NCBI GenBank assembly: GCA_947579605.1
Contig: OX388316.1
Coordinates: 18,665,290-18,729,289 of the forward strand
From: Athripsodes cinereus
Taxonomy: Eukaryota; Arthropoda; Insecta; Trichoptera; Leptoceridae
DNA length: 64,000 nt
Direction: 5' to 3'
The stretch's first letter is position 1. Each line of letters starts with the position of its first letter. Both the position numbers and the translations under genes were made by a program. The notes under the pieces are model-generated. The model was not told the DNA's origin. It saw nothing but the letters and a program-made list of their open reading frames with translations, and made no database searches. This document shows, piece by piece, positions 26,470 through 39,230 of the stretch.

Positions 26470-26608
26470 TTTTTTTTTATTTTATTTTATTTCATAGAGA
26501 CACTCACAGAAAACTGACAACACAACACAACACAAACATACAATAAGATCTAGCCAGTTCCCCAATTAAGAGCGTCTACAGCATGCACAATCAGAGAATT
26601 CAATTAAA
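26470..26608 (-). mobile_element. Retroposon 3'-end fragment, repeat family R3 (copy 2)
   Basis: This is the reverse complement of the 4966-5085 copy: CACTCACAGAAAACTGACAA, then CAATAAGATCTAGCCAGTTC and AGAGCGTCTACAGCATGCAC. At its plus-strand left side it carries an ATTTTATTTTATTTCATAGA tail, which on the minus strand is an A-rich 3' end. It runs into an (AATTA)n stretch on the right. Confidence 0.75.
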
Positions 26609-26660
26609 TTAAATTAAATTAAATTAAAGTGTAACTCATACATAACATAACATAACAAAA
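26602..26660. repeat. (AATTA)n and (CATAA)n simple repeats
   Basis: About five pentanucleotide AATTA units lie at 26602-26627. CATAA units follow nearby at about 26642-26658. Confidence 0.85.
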
Positions 26661-27420
26661 CATATCTCTAAGAATTGCCATTAAATATTGAATAACAATC
26701 TTGAATTGACAATATTTTGTCTAAAATGGAGTATTATGATACGTAGTTCATTTTCCATACTAAAATTTATGATTTGCATCACATCATTGTAATTTTTTGC
26801 TTTGATAAGTACCTAATGTTTTTTTCTTGTATAGGACCATCCCTAAAGATGCCATATAAGGGCATTAATTTTCATTTGCTTTCGCTACTAAAGATGTCAT
26901 AGCGGACACAAATATATTATATAATTTTGTTAATTAAAATTAAACGAACAGACTAAAATATTTCATTATAAGATTAAATAGGTTAGTCTGATGGCGTTGA
27001 TATTATGAAGTGATCATCGTAGGCACTTACCTGCATTATGTGCAGCTTGATTGAATAATGTACATATTTTGTATGATATAATATTATTTCTATACATCGA
27101 AAGTATGTGCTTAACCTTTTCAATATATCACTTTATTTTCACACAATCACGATTAAGAAATCAATTATTATTTTCTCATAGTATGATTTTATTATGAATT
27201 AGTAGACTAACTCAGTGACATTGCTTGCTGGGTGAAAGAATAAAATGTAATGCGCCTAATGATTTTTTTTGAAAAATAAAACGAAGTAAATTACCTACCG
27301 ATTTTATGTTTCAACAAAAAATAATACCTAATAACATAATTATTCCATAACTCGGAAACATTATCTATAGAAAATCATAGTTCACTTTCTATATGAATGA
27401 GTGTTTAGGCACGTTCGTTC
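26661..27420. other. A+T-rich stretch, no recognised gene
   Basis: No frame of coding quality and no shared repeat. Confidence 0.5.
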
Positions 27421-27466
27421 TAATATTTTTGTTTGTGATTTTTCAAGTACACATCCGACGGATGCT

Positions 27467-27600
27467 ATCTTTCATGCTCTCTTGTAAATTTTCCCCATTG
27501 TTGAAGTTCATGATCTTTGTAAAACTGTCCTAACACATCCTGCCCCATACTCTTTTTTAACAATTGCTCTATAGATTGAAGGAGCTACTGTCATATTTAC
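27467..27600 (-). pseudogene. Possible decayed coding remnant, unidentified
   Basis: On the minus strand one frame gives MTVAPSIYRAIVKKEYG, and after a one-base shift another gives GQDVLGQFYKDHELQQWG then KFTREHER and a stop. The two halves join with amino-acid composition more like protein than random A/T-rich DNA. I do not recognise the family. A transposable-element polyprotein is the likeliest source given the neighbourhood, but an old host pseudogene is possible. Confidence 0.25.
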
Positions 27601-29890
27601 TAAGGCGATATTGATAGATACAGGCCCGCACAAAAAACATCTACAGCATCCACGTAACTTATCTGGTAAATATATTTATAGAGGATACAGAAATACATAT
27701 TTATACATGTAAACCGAACATTTATGGAAGTATAAAATTGCTTACTAATAAATTTAATGTTAGTGTATTTGTTGTTGTGGATAAAATTGTCACTGAATAT
27801 TATTATGCAAAAACTATTAATATTTATTAAATTGCGTAATTTTATATAATAGGTATTAGATAGCGCTGTTACTTAATGCAGTGCTCATTATAAAGGGGTT
27901 TCTTTTATACGAGTGTATAAGAATGAATGTGAATGTGTTTGCCGTAACACATAAATGATTAATGTTTTGAGTTAGACATAATGAAATATATTCGATTTAA
28001 CTTTACTCTGTATAGGGAGGACTTAAAGTTGAATATCTTTAAGTAAAATTATATTGAAAATTGATGTATTAATCTTCAATGACTATTAATTATTATTATT
28101 GATGACTGGGATAAGTGGATAATTATAAGATAATAAATTTTCAATTTTTTTTCTCTTTCGATCGTTTTAATGAATAGTAAAAGCATTACTTCTTGCAACA
28201 TTAGATAGTTTGTGTGAATGCAGAAATGTTTCAATTTTCGCTTGCTAGGATGTATGTAGCATAGTTTTATCAATATGATGAAAATTTATCCTTTATATTT
28301 TAATAAACCTTTATCCTTGGTTTTTTTTAATTGACTTCAATCTGTTTGAACCAATCTTAGGTCTATATTTCAGATTCGGCAGATTCGGATCGCAGAAATA
28401 GTTAGCGAATTCAAGGAATTACGTCTGAAATAAATTGTCGTTTGCATGCAAACTTACTTCGTTCCACGCTGTTGAGAAGGAAAACTTTTCGATCCAGTTT
28501 GAAATATATTTGGTTTATTAATTCAGCAATCGATTATTAGAAAGATTTTAATAAATATTAGTATAGACACAACATTTCAAAAACATATTTTAAATTTTTA
28601 GTTTAATTTTATAGAAATAGACAAGCGATGTTTTTCCAGTTTCAGTGTTCTTGGATCGATAAGTATTTGAAAAAATATTATGATTAAAGCATATATGAAA
28701 CTTTGTACACTTTGTTTATTTATAGGTTTATCTCAGTTCTCTTATTAAAATTTCGTTCAAAAATAGGTTATCGCAATTAATTAATGTAATAGGTTATCAA
28801 CTATTTAAATTTACAAAAAAATACACCTTGCTGATTTCAAGGCCCACGAAACAATAAAAAGTTTAAAATGATGGATTCATGTGTCAGAATTATTTTTATT
28901 TCTATCCAGTGGAACATAAATCAATATAAACTATTTGCAAAATGCATCAGATATAATACTAAAATATGTGGGATCACTCATGAATTAATCTAAAAATAGT
29001 AGGTATATTACATTAAATATTTTTAGAAAGCAGTTTACCATAGAGTCGAATAAACAACAAATAATCCAAAATATAAACCTTAACATTTAGACTATTTCAT
29101 TAATCATGTTTATCTATTACAGCTCGACCTTTTGTGATGGAAATTCAAGTTATATAACTTAAAAAGTTCATCAAGTTTCACGTGACAATATGTTGTGTGT
29201 GATAATAAAATTATATTGTTCACTATTTTATTATTTGTCAACTGCTGCGCTATAGTCGTATATAATTAAATAAATAAGTATAATTCAGCGTGCGATTGCG
29301 TAATTTGAAATATGCGTTGTGTTAAAAAAATATTTATGGTGTCATTATGCTGCTTTGTATGTCGAAGCAATACGACACAATGTAACAAGACGTAATTTTT
29401 CAGTTTTTTCAACGTAATTTCATTTCCTTTTCACGTGTTTCTTTATACAAAATTATTGTCAAAGATGAGTATGTGTGATTCTTTTTTTGCTCCTAATTTT
29501 TGTAAATGTATTTATTTATAAACGAAGTCTATTTTTTTTATTTTCAATGATACCCCCGATTCTATCTCACTTTAGTGAGCACTAACTTACTAATTCTAAA
29601 ATATCATAAAATACGAATTTTAGTTCAAGTGACCTTAATATTAAATTTAGGAACGTTCTTATTTTAGTTTGAATCAATATAGAAAAGGGCGTATCAAACT
29701 TACCAACTACAAAAATTAATATAACTATACAAAGATATGTAGTTCTAAAAACAATATTATGAAATGGAATTTAGGTACTGCTTCACACTAGACGTTTCTG
29801 TGTTCTGAGGAAGTACCTACATATGGAGTAGTTTTTTTTTTCAAAAAAAAACTTACAATATTTTTTTATCTGCACTTATTACAAAATATA
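27601..29890. other. A+T-rich stretch, no recognised gene
   Basis: The stretch holds short frames only. A short tandem AGATTCGGC motif occurs twice near 28373-28391. Confidence 0.5.
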
Positions 29891-29893
29891 ATG

Positions 29894-30049
29894 TTAAAAA
29901 TAAATAAGTAAAAAATACTTTAGAATTTGTTTAATTAATAGTTACACGTGTTACATATTGATGAATATGGGCCTGTAACCCGAAACACGTGTAACTATTT
30001 AATCAAACAAATCTAAAACTCTAAGTATTTTTTACTTATTTATTTTTAA
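29894..30049. repeat. Imperfect hairpin, arms about 60 nt
   Basis: The left arm is 29894-29952 and the right arm 29984-30049. They pair through TTAAAAATAAATAAGTAAAA / its complement and GTTACACGTGTT / AACACGTGTAAC, with an internal offset of several bases. The loop is about 31 nt. CACGTG E-box-like cores sit in both arms next to the loop. It looks like an old foldback element that has drifted. Confidence 0.75.
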
Positions 30050-30631
30050 TTAAATAATGGAGTTTTACTAACTCAGTGAAAATAAAATTAGTGAAAATAT
30101 AATGTGATTTTAACATGTGAATATAACGAGGTACCAAACTAAAAAAAAAACATAATGAGGGAGTACAACAAAAGTAATTTTGGCCAATATCAGACATAGT
30201 GTAATTTCGCCACAACAAATAGAATTATTTATATTGCAGTCTATATCATGTATGTATTATCATAAATATGTCTTGTATGTATCGTGCACAATGATATTGT
30301 GTGTGGTCACATATAGAGACAATATGAAAAGTAAAAGTTTTTAACCGTGTGATACTACACTACATGAATACTATGTAGGGATTGTGATCTACACTTTTGT
30401 CGTTGTTATTATTATCACAATATCTCGATGATGTTGTTTTTGCAATATATTTCATCGATTGTTATATCATACTATTAATTTTCAATATATCATCTCATGC
30501 CATGCTTTTTTTCTATCGTACATTTTATTAATATTGCTGGTGTAAAGTCTCGTGGTAGATTTTCGATTATGTAAGATGATCTTTCACACGGTTTTTATAT
30601 TCAAGTAAGTACCTCTCTCATCTGTCTCACG

Positions 30632-30765
30632 TTAGCGATATCCATAGATTTTGATAGTAGGAATTGTTTCAAAAAATTCATCATCTATAACTGCATTTTT
30701 AACGTGTTGTCAATACAAGCATAAGATCAAGTGCTCTGCTTATAACTTGAATCCTCTAAAACACA
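30632..30765 (-). pseudogene. Possible decayed coding remnant, unidentified
   Basis: On the minus strand, 30709 down to 30632 reads QHVKNAVIDDEFFETIPTI then KIYGYR and a stop. Just upstream, in another frame, is CVLEDSSYKQST. The composition is protein-like, but no family is recognised. The overlapping plus-strand 113-codon frame has no support. Confidence 0.2.
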
Positions 30766-31672
30766 ATTTATTCCTGTGCCCATCTATACCAATTTTCCAA
30801 GTTCAACATTTTCGACATGCAAGCAAGGCAGCTAGCGAATCTGCTGCATTCGAATATAATTTGTTCTTTAAAGTAATAAAGACGTTTAAAATGAATGACA
30901 TTTCAACTATCAATCTTTTTGAAACATTATTAAATCTATCATGTTTGTATACCTATTTGTATTTGGGCTTTGATAGAAAAAAATGTTCATAGTTATAAAC
31001 TCAAATATACTTAACCCCAAAAGCTTTACACTTAGAAATATATAGTTTTTTTAAGTGACTTAATATCGACGTAAAAGGTAGCAAGATAATCTCTAACATT
31101 CCTATTTGAACACGTGTGCTTTACTTTGAGTAAGACAAACGCATGCCATATAATTATATAGAATTATTTATAATATTGTTGCAGTCTTACAGGTACAATA
31201 TATTACAATGACACATTTCGTAGATACCTACTATTAATCGTATTAGTATTAGATATAAAATATAGTACAAAGTATCTTACTGTGATATTGCTCATTGTGT
31301 GTCAAGACAGCCTGAGGTTGTATTGTTATATTATAATAATTAATTTTACACATGGATATAGGAGACATAGTGTTGGCGGATTCAATTACATTAGTTCACT
31401 GTAATTGATGCAATACAGATCTAGGTACTTACAGATAATAGTACGATTTACCTTGTATCGTTTAAATCAGATGTAATGTTGCATAATTGCTCTATTTAAT
31501 ATTATAGATAAATATTTTCTCATTTCTATAATCTGTAAAAATGTAAGGATGTGAAAGAATCATTTACCAATATTGTTAAGAAATATTTACAATTGTTTTA
31601 GTTGTTTTACCAACATTCATTCCGTAGGTACTCCTTTCGTAAAGCACGATGATTTGAGGAAAGAGTAAATGA

Positions 31673-31867
31673 GTGACAAAGCATATATACATGGCTGAGA
31701 GATTGGGTACTCCGAGACGTGGCCTGCCCAGGATTCATTGGCTAGATCGTGTAGAGCAGATCTTAAAAGACCGACGCGTGCTATGTGCGACAAACAGGAG
31801 AGCATGTTTGAAGAATTACATGGATGTGATGGAAGCAATGAGTGTGTGCATGAACAGCAGAAAGTGA
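31673..31867 (+). mobile_element. LINE polyprotein carboxy-terminal fragment (RTE-like type)
   Basis: The frame contains PRRGLPRIHWLDRVEQ and then a charged tail, ending at a TGA. The pattern 'RRxGRPxxRWxDxVxxDL' near the end of the polyprotein is well known in RTE-like endonuclease/reverse-transcriptase proteins of insects. The catalytic domains are missing. The 31880-32020 stretch, with CTTCTGCCGAATATAGGCCT and CATCAGCCCATCGGTTTTGG, looks like another LINE 3' UTR on the minus strand and suggests two neighbouring insertions. Confidence 0.6.
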
Positions 31868-32049
31868 CGCATTTTGCTATGTTGATTGGTGCGCTAGTTT
31901 GCCTTAATGTCTCTTCTGCCGAATATAGGCCTCTTCATAACCCTCACGGTTTTCAGTCTCTAGCAATATATGGATTATGTCATCAGCCCATCGGTTTTGG
32001 AGTTTTTCTACACCTTTTTTGCAATCTCCAAATTTATATTAGGTAACTA

Positions 32050-32916
32050 CCTTAAATATTTATCGTCATGATTTTCATTTTTATACTTTTACTTTTTTAT
32101 TGTGCCTGTTTAAATGAAATATTAAAAATAATTGACAGTTTAATACACCAGATATTCTCGTGCCTGTACATTTCGTAACTATTGATATATTGTAAAGTGT
32201 AGATAAGTAATGAGCATATTGCGATATCTGTAGTGATAATATTGTTAACTGCTAGATATTATATGATTTCGGATTTGTTCAAAGGCTATACCATAATTCA
32301 ATCCTCGATTGAGATCAATGAAATCGTATTAAATAGTAGTTTTATTATCAGATACTTTTTATTTAATAACGCTGTTAATGATGCAGTTTACAACGTTGTA
32401 GGTGTTTGTGGTCTTGACCAGATTGCAAATATAAATCTAATCAATAAAAATTTAAGAGTGTAATGTTTCAAATCTGTGTCGAATTCACAATAGCCGCGAT
32501 ATTCTCTATGACAAATAGTAATTATTAGTCCAATGTCATTGTGATCTGAAATACCCAAAATACAACTTTTCACAATGAATGTGTTACTGCTTTTAGATAT
32601 TTTATATTGTTTCAGTGTGCAAAACGCTTGTAGTGATGGTAAAACTGCAAGAATCCACTTATTATTGTGAGATTAATTAAATTTCTTATGAAAAGTTCTC
32701 AATATATGTGGTAGTGTTTAAATATTGTGTCATATATCAGTCACGTCATATTGTTTGTCTAATTTGAGTAAAATTGTTGCTTTAACATTAATTTTATCAC
32801 CACTTTTGGCAATGTTAATTAACAATATGAAAATATAGCCTAAAAGTAGACTCTCGGACTTCTTGTGGTTGAGCGAGTTGGCTCAAAATCATACAATTTA
32901 AGTATTTTGCATAAGC
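32050..32916. other. A+T-rich stretch, no recognised gene
   Basis: Only short frames; nothing assigned. Confidence 0.5.
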
Positions 32917-33140
32917 AATATTATTTATTTATTTATTTATTTATTTATTAACATAATATACGGCTAAATAGCCTTTAAAGTACAATAACTTACAAAAACA
33001 AACTTGAAACAAACACAATTAACACATAAGTGACAATGAATACAAAAACATGACAGTAGTAACTACAGGGGATTCTCAACGGAAAGCATGTACCCTCGTA
33101 TAAACCTGCTCACAGCACATCTCATATCATATTACTTACT
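32917..33140 (-). mobile_element. Probable LINE 3' UTR with (TTTA)n tail
   Basis: A (TTTA)n run of about eight units at 32917-32950 leads into AACATAATATACGGCTAAAT and a 150-bp stretch that is a little less A/T-rich. On the minus strand this is a 3' end with a (TAAA)n tail. There is no coding part and no second copy, so orientation and class are inferred. Confidence 0.4.
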
Positions 33141-33271
33141 GTGAAAGAATACTTAATCTCTCTGAAAGTCAAAGCATAACACGTATGATTGGAAATATGA
33201 TTGATGTTTTGTAAAAACTGCTATCCAACATAGATTCTTCTTCCTGTGTCATATCAAGTCCCCCCGACGTT

Positions 33272-33505
33272 GGCAATAATAATAATAATAACCTTTATTG
33301 CACAAAAAATCAACAAAATAAAATAAACAATTTAAACTAGGCAAATAAATTTTGTGCAATGGGCGAGTTTAATACAATCACTCCGGCGAAAATCTCCCTG
33401 TCCTGCTCTGAACAGGTCATCCACCGTCCTCATTCTGGTCCACTCTCTAATGTTGCGCAGCCAGGACATCTGATTTCTGCCAACTCCCCGTCTTCCCTCT
33501 ATCTT
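33272..33505 (-). mobile_element. 5'-truncated LINE with reverse-transcriptase C-terminus and (TTA)n tail
   Basis: Minus-strand translation from 33505 to the TAA at 33334-33332 reads KIEGRRGVGRNQMSWLRNI, REWTRMRTVDDLFRAGQG and DFRRSDCIKLAHCTKFICLV. The 'KIEGRRGxGRxxxSWLRNIRxWT' block is a hallmark of insect LINE polyprotein ends. The 3' tail TTTTGTGCAATAAAGG followed by (TTA)n is at 33297-33272. The frame is intact but stops occur just upstream of the KIEG, so it is a dead-on-arrival 5'-truncated copy. The 3' end is shared with 55119-55243. Confidence 0.85.
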
Positions 33506-36500
33506 ACCCTATCATAGATTAGTGTATCTATTAAAAAAACGTTGTTGACATCAAATCACGCGGAACTATCAGCAGATTTTCCCTATTTTATATAGAGATG
33601 TGAAGCATAAATTGTATGCAAGAGTCTTCAGTTGATTGTATTGTAGATCAATAGATTATGAGCTACATAGGTCTCAATAAATTGTTCATAACTAGTATTT
33701 ACCTGCATGTACATAATATATCATATTATATTACGATACGTATGTAATATTGTGTGGTTCCGGTGTATAGTGATAGTGATTAAACTGCAATCAAATTCAT
33801 ATTAATCAACTGCTGTTTCAATTACATACTGGCGTGAAATTTAATTCGAGATTTTGATTAAGCATGAGACACGGAGAAATAAAATTATCTACTACGTAGT
33901 ACGTATAGAGCCAGAAAGTCACTTCAATGTGAAATTGATACGATATTATATACGATTTTTTATCGATGTGTAATTAGTAATTATTAAAATGTTTGATAGA
34001 ATAAATACCGGAAAGAAGATTAATTTTTAGATACGGATATCTAAAATTTCTTTTCATGTCAAATTAGCATTTTTAGAAACAAAAAATTAAAGAGTATTAT
34101 TTTAAGGTCTTGTTTCATCTTTCCTACAAGGTTTTCTTGGGTAGCCTTTTATTATAAATATTATCTTTCTTCTTCTTCTTTCTTATCTTATTTAAGTATT
34201 TATTGACAGGAATAACTCTTTTCTCATGTGAAGCGTGGTAAGTAGGCCTAGTCTAAAGTTACACTTATTGTGTAAGTACGGATATTACCTAGCGCTTAAT
34301 GTAAAATTTGACGAACTTAGTTACTTTGAAATATTCCTGGATATTCTTTGAATATTTGTGTCATTCAGTATTAAGCATAAAAAATGTTTATCATGATTCG
34401 TTCGACTTTGAAGGCTTTCAAGAAATCGCAGGATTTTATTCTTTCAGAGATATAAATTTCTTAAATGCTTTATGTATTTGACTTACCTTATCAATAGATT
34501 TATAAGTTTGTTTTATTTAGAAGATGCTATTTGCAAATTTATATTCTATAAGTTAGATCAATTTGTGAAAGTTTATACCTAATAAAAGTAGCAATTAAAA
34601 TACTAACAATGTTTTAGCCTTAAGTTAAATAATTTCTTTTGTACAAATTAAATCTCAAATAGATATCTGTGCAAGATTTATTTGCTTAATAAAACGTATA
34701 CAATTTATATGCGAATAAAATTAAGCATATACGTAGATAGTGCTATATTTTATCTAAGATTTTGAATTATAATTTACACATTTGAACTTATCATAAAATA
34801 TAATGGCATAGAAAGTAAATAGTGTCTTTGACTTCTCATTTATAAAGTTGCGGTATTCTATTTATTAAAATCGACATCAATTGATAGGCTCTTAACATTA
34901 AATAGCCTATGAACCCGGCATTGCTGTTCTTTCATTCTTTATGTTGACGTCAAAGCACCCATTGAGTGATTCATGCCTAAATTTCACATCAATACATATT
35001 TCGTATTAAGGTAGTGCACTGTGATAGATGATAATTAAAATGCCCACTTATACATTTTTCATTTTGCAATTATATCAATGCCGTCTGCCATTATTTCATA
35101 GGGAATAATGAAACTGTCACTGATCCCTTTATATCGATCTGAATATTCTCCGAACTAATAGAAGAAAAACGATATTCAGACAAATCTTTGTGGATACTTT
35201 TACAAGTGGAATATCAAAATATTTTGCATGAAAGGTTTGTCCAGATCCATTTTTTCGGTTGTTCTCCCATGTCCTACATTACAGGCTAGTTTTTGATGAA
35301 TCCCGATCAAAGCAATTTTACCTGCCTGTATACACCGCTGCTGATTCCTGAATTCGTGTATTCTACCTCTTCTAGCTAACTATGTTTCTACTTGTAACTA
35401 GCTCGTTGTCATTTTACTATAGTTTGGAGATTTCAAAGGGTTACAAAAGTACATTCATACTATTGAACTTTAATATAAATATATTATTATCGTACAATGT
35501 TTGTTATGTTTGTAATCTATAACAAGAGAGAATAGTAAATAAACTTTTAACTAGCAATTTTCCTGTTTCACGTATAACATATGAATGTATGTAGCTTTAA
35601 ATAAACAGATACTTACAGCTATTATTGATGGATTGTTTTTGTTATTCACAATTGTACAACAATAATAATATATAAATTTTATAGTTTTAACTTTTATACG
35701 CTGCTAGTTGTACTTGTTCATGTTGTGTTTATTTTTTTCGCTAGTGAAAGTCGAATAAGGTAAGTCTTTAAAGTTGTATATAAGTATATTATGTTGTGGA
35801 TTATTCGTAATAGCGACAAAATGTCCCGCGGTGTCTTCGTATGTAGTTGCATAATTTGCGATGACTTATGGACCACGACATGTTTATTTTGATGATATTT
35901 TAGCTAAATGTTATCTAATATTATTTGTTATTTAACACGTATTTAGTTAAACGAGCATTTAAGAAATTAGAAATTTACCTTCTCTATTTATAGAGTTGAC
36001 TACAAACTACAAACATTTATCCGAATAATATAGCAATTTGTGGTGTTTATTCTTGTTAACCCAGTGTATTAATTAGATTATTTTTGTTGATTTGTGGCAA
36101 ATAGACCTCAAGATGTTTATGAAATAATGCTCAATAATTTGTTTTTATATTTTAGAAGTACCTACCTAAATATTATTTTAAGTAATGAAAACGGATCACT
36201 TTTGTGACTTGGAAAAGTGGTTGGATACAAAATAAATTTTAATATTTTTTGTTAACAAATATTTATAAAATTTACTACATCACCGCACGGCACATCCCTT
36301 CAAGCGGGATTGGCAGCGGAACTATTTAATCAAATTTGTAATAAGTATTTAGTTAATTTAAAATTAATGAAAATAACATTACTACGCAAAAACTTGAAAA
36401 ACCTCAATATGATGAGTACTTAAATATCGTGTAATATTAGTATGCTCTTCTTCGGCCCGCAATTTTTTTCTCGAAATAGGCCCGCTGTTATACCTACTAT

Positions 36501-37560
36501 ATATGTTTGTTGTTTCTTATAATAATAGGTATAGATACTCGACAAATTATGGGCGTTTGTTATTGTTTCCAACATATCTATTACACGGTTCAATAAAAAC
36601 GCAACTATACATTAAATTCATACATATGCTAATTATAATAATAAAAATACAAGATTAAGACATGTATGTCTTATAGTGTATAATTATTGTGTCCTCAGCA
36701 TCGCTTCGACTATATTATTGTTTTGAAGACAAAGGTTATATTGTTTTACTTAGTAATTATGTATAATTGTTATCGCAAATCGAATGGAATGTAAAGAATG
36801 AAAGTATAAAATGATGTTATTACAATATTTATTGATATTTTGTGTGTATAAAAAAATATTAAAAGTGTGCATTTATTACGAGGGTTTGTATATTCACGTA
36901 GTGAAAGCATTTAGTAATTGAGTTTGTAAAAGCATCGCATTTGATTTTTAGATCGCTTTTGACTAGACACATCAACATTTTCACTTATTTTCGAAGGATT
37001 AACTATGTAACAATTACAAGAGATTTTTATAATATAAAATATTCATACTTTTCATTATCTGTCACTTGATTTTTAAGACATTATTAAAATAATTGAAATT
37101 ATAAATAATAATTGGATTTATAAATTGTTAGATAATCGCTCGTTAATGGTGGACGTTCCACCGAAACCGCGGTGGCGAAAAAGCTCATAAAATATAATAA
37201 TTGATACATAGTTGCCTCAAGATGGGTAGTGTACCTCATCGCTGGATCAAAGATCTTATTCGGGAAGCACTTACCTAGAAGAATTTTTCGATATTTTTGA
37301 AGATATGTTGATTTTATTATACCTACCTTGACGCAAATTTAAAGTATATTCTCTATTAGAACTGAGTGTTCTTTATTATCATGAAATGAAACCAATTCAG
37401 AAGTAGAAAGCACAACATTTAATATTACAACTTAGTATGTACCTACTTGGTATTTATTAATATCTCTTTGAGCTCTTGACCGACGTTTCACACGATTAAT
37501 TTTACTGTAGATACAGTTATAAGTCTTGTTACGACATCAGTTTAAATAATATATATTTAC
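33506..37560. other. A+T-rich stretch, no recognised gene
   Basis: Only short frames. At 35250-35285 a pyrimidine-rich run leads to a CATTACAG followed by 22 open codons (LVFDESRSKQFYLPVYTAA...) that could be a terminal exon, but support is weak. At 36456-36494 GGCCCGC occurs twice. A TGGAATGTAAAGAATG at about 36785 only resembles miR-1. Confidence 0.45.
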
Positions 37561-37572
37561 TAATTTAATAAT

Positions 37573-37610
37573 GAGGTTTATACGTGTGATGTATCATACG
37601 TATAAACCTC
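37573..37610. repeat. Short perfect inverted repeat (13-nt stem)
   Basis: GAGGTTTATACGT at 37573-37585 pairs with ACGTATAAACCTC at 37598-37610 over a 12-nt loop. Function unknown. Confidence 0.6.
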
Positions 37611-38055
37611 AACCATCGAAACAGTTCCGTATTTTCAAGATAAATAACATTTATACTGGATTTTTTCAAAACTTGTGCGTGTAATGAAAAATGTTTCCCG
37701 CCAATTTTGGTAAATACGAATAACATGCCTTTTATTTAAATCGATGGATATACATCTTAGTTAGAAGGTATCGCTATATAGCCATAAACTTGCCTCATGT
37801 GCATTGAATTGTTAATATAAAGGTATTATTAGTGTAATGTATTTCTAATGTCTAAAATTACTTGGGTCTTTTGACACAGGTGCTGTTAATAGACTTGTCG
37901 TTCCGCGTAGAGGGGTTTGTCTAACTTTGTTGACTGTGTCTTCTGCGCGTGGCTGGTCCGTTGTTGTGGAACTTGGGATTATTTTTGAACTCTGGAGAGT
38001 GGGTAGGTATTCAAAGTAAGGATTTAAAATCCTATGATTCGGGAGATTCATAAAA

Positions 38056-38307
38056 TTCGATGGTATAGCGCACAGATGTGGTAAGTGCAGTTTTTACCGA
38101 AAATGAGTTATTATACGCATGCGAATCTATATCATCTGAAGTATGTTCCTTAGGAATATTATTGCGTAACTCTGTGTCATTCACGAGATATGTCACAAAA
38201 ACTATGTGTGGTTAGTACTAAATTGTATGGCATCTCAAACTTTCAACATTGATTATCTCAAAACTATGAAAACTGCACTTACCACATCTGTGCGCTATGC
38301 CATCGAA
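38056..38307. repeat. Inverted pair of 39-bp segments, coding-like
   Basis: The left arm 38056-38094 and the right arm 38269-38307 are reverse complements at 38 of 39 positions. Read inward from each end, both translate as FDGIAHRCGKCSF, and both contain a GTAAGT. No target-site duplication was found outside the arms. The flank 37850-38050 is less A/T-rich than average and is open on the minus strand for 68 codons ending at 37845. This could be the termini of a non-autonomous DNA element or two opposite insertions of one repeat. Confidence 0.75.
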
Positions 38308-39049
38308 ATGGTCCCTTGTATAGTCCCTTAAAAAGGTTATTATAATCCAAAGATACATAATGTGTATTTTCTGGACGACGCTGGGTATGAAAGCTAGTGA
38401 AGTAACATAAAAATAAACCGTATACGTCAATAAAAAATCTACTATCATTCGTTTTTATTTATATTATTTTTCTTTGGGTGTAAAAGTTTTTTGCACACAG
38501 TTTTTGCACAGTTGGACAGCGTCTGCGATATGAAACTATCCCAAGCGTATCAAATGTACTTTTCAATATAGTTAAAATTAATTTAAGTATATATTATAAT
38601 ATTAGTATGTATGAAAAAAATTATAATGGGTTGTGCATTTCTGGTAGCCACATGAACATACATACCCATTTTATTTATAATAAAAAAAATGGCGATCATG
38701 TTTTTATTATGTATGTAAGTTTTAATTTCAATAACAATTTATTTAATCAACATTCTAGAATACAATACGACTCCAAATCTCGTATTTTAAAATTTTCATT
38801 TATTCTGTAAAATGTACGGACGCTTTTGTATAACTTTATCAAAAATAAAAACTTTTAATTTCTTTAAAATCTTTGAATTCATTTGTCATTTGAACATATT
38901 ATAGCGCAGATAATTTACATTTACGTACATATACTACATATGTAAATAATTTGAATTCCCTGGTCGTTCTCCTTGTTGAAAATATCTTGGTAATATCAAG
39001 ATGTTAGAATTTCAGCGCTTAGCTTAAAAGCATTCACAGGGCTTTACTA

Positions 39050-39230
39050 CTACTATACCATCACAGTACATCCCACAAGTGGGGTAGCCAGGAGATCAGC
39101 TGCATATAACAAACTTACAAGCTGTTTTCTCCATGCCAATATAAAATCCAGACATGGGTGGCAAACCTCATCGCCGAGTTTAAGATATAAAATGTCTTAA
39201 TTTTTCGAACACCAGCCTTATACATGACAC
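39050..39230 (-). repeat. Dispersed repeat D1, long minus-strand copy
   Basis: ACCATCACAGTACATCCCAC then AAGTGGGGTAGCCAG is followed by GCTGCATATAAC, TCCATGCCAATATAAA, GACATGGGTGGCAAACCTCA, TCGCCGAGTTTAAGAT and TTCGAACACCAGCC. It is one of the fullest copies and keeps the palindromic end. Confidence 0.85.

Noticed and set aside
30651..30992. 113-codon plus-strand frame
   Set aside because: The more protein-like reading of this stretch is on the minus strand and in pieces; the plus frame has no motif.
36785..36800. TGGAATGTAAAGAATG resembles the start of the miR-1 mature sequence
   Set aside because: The match stops after about 14 bases and the upstream sequence cannot form the opposite arm of a miR-1 precursor hairpin.
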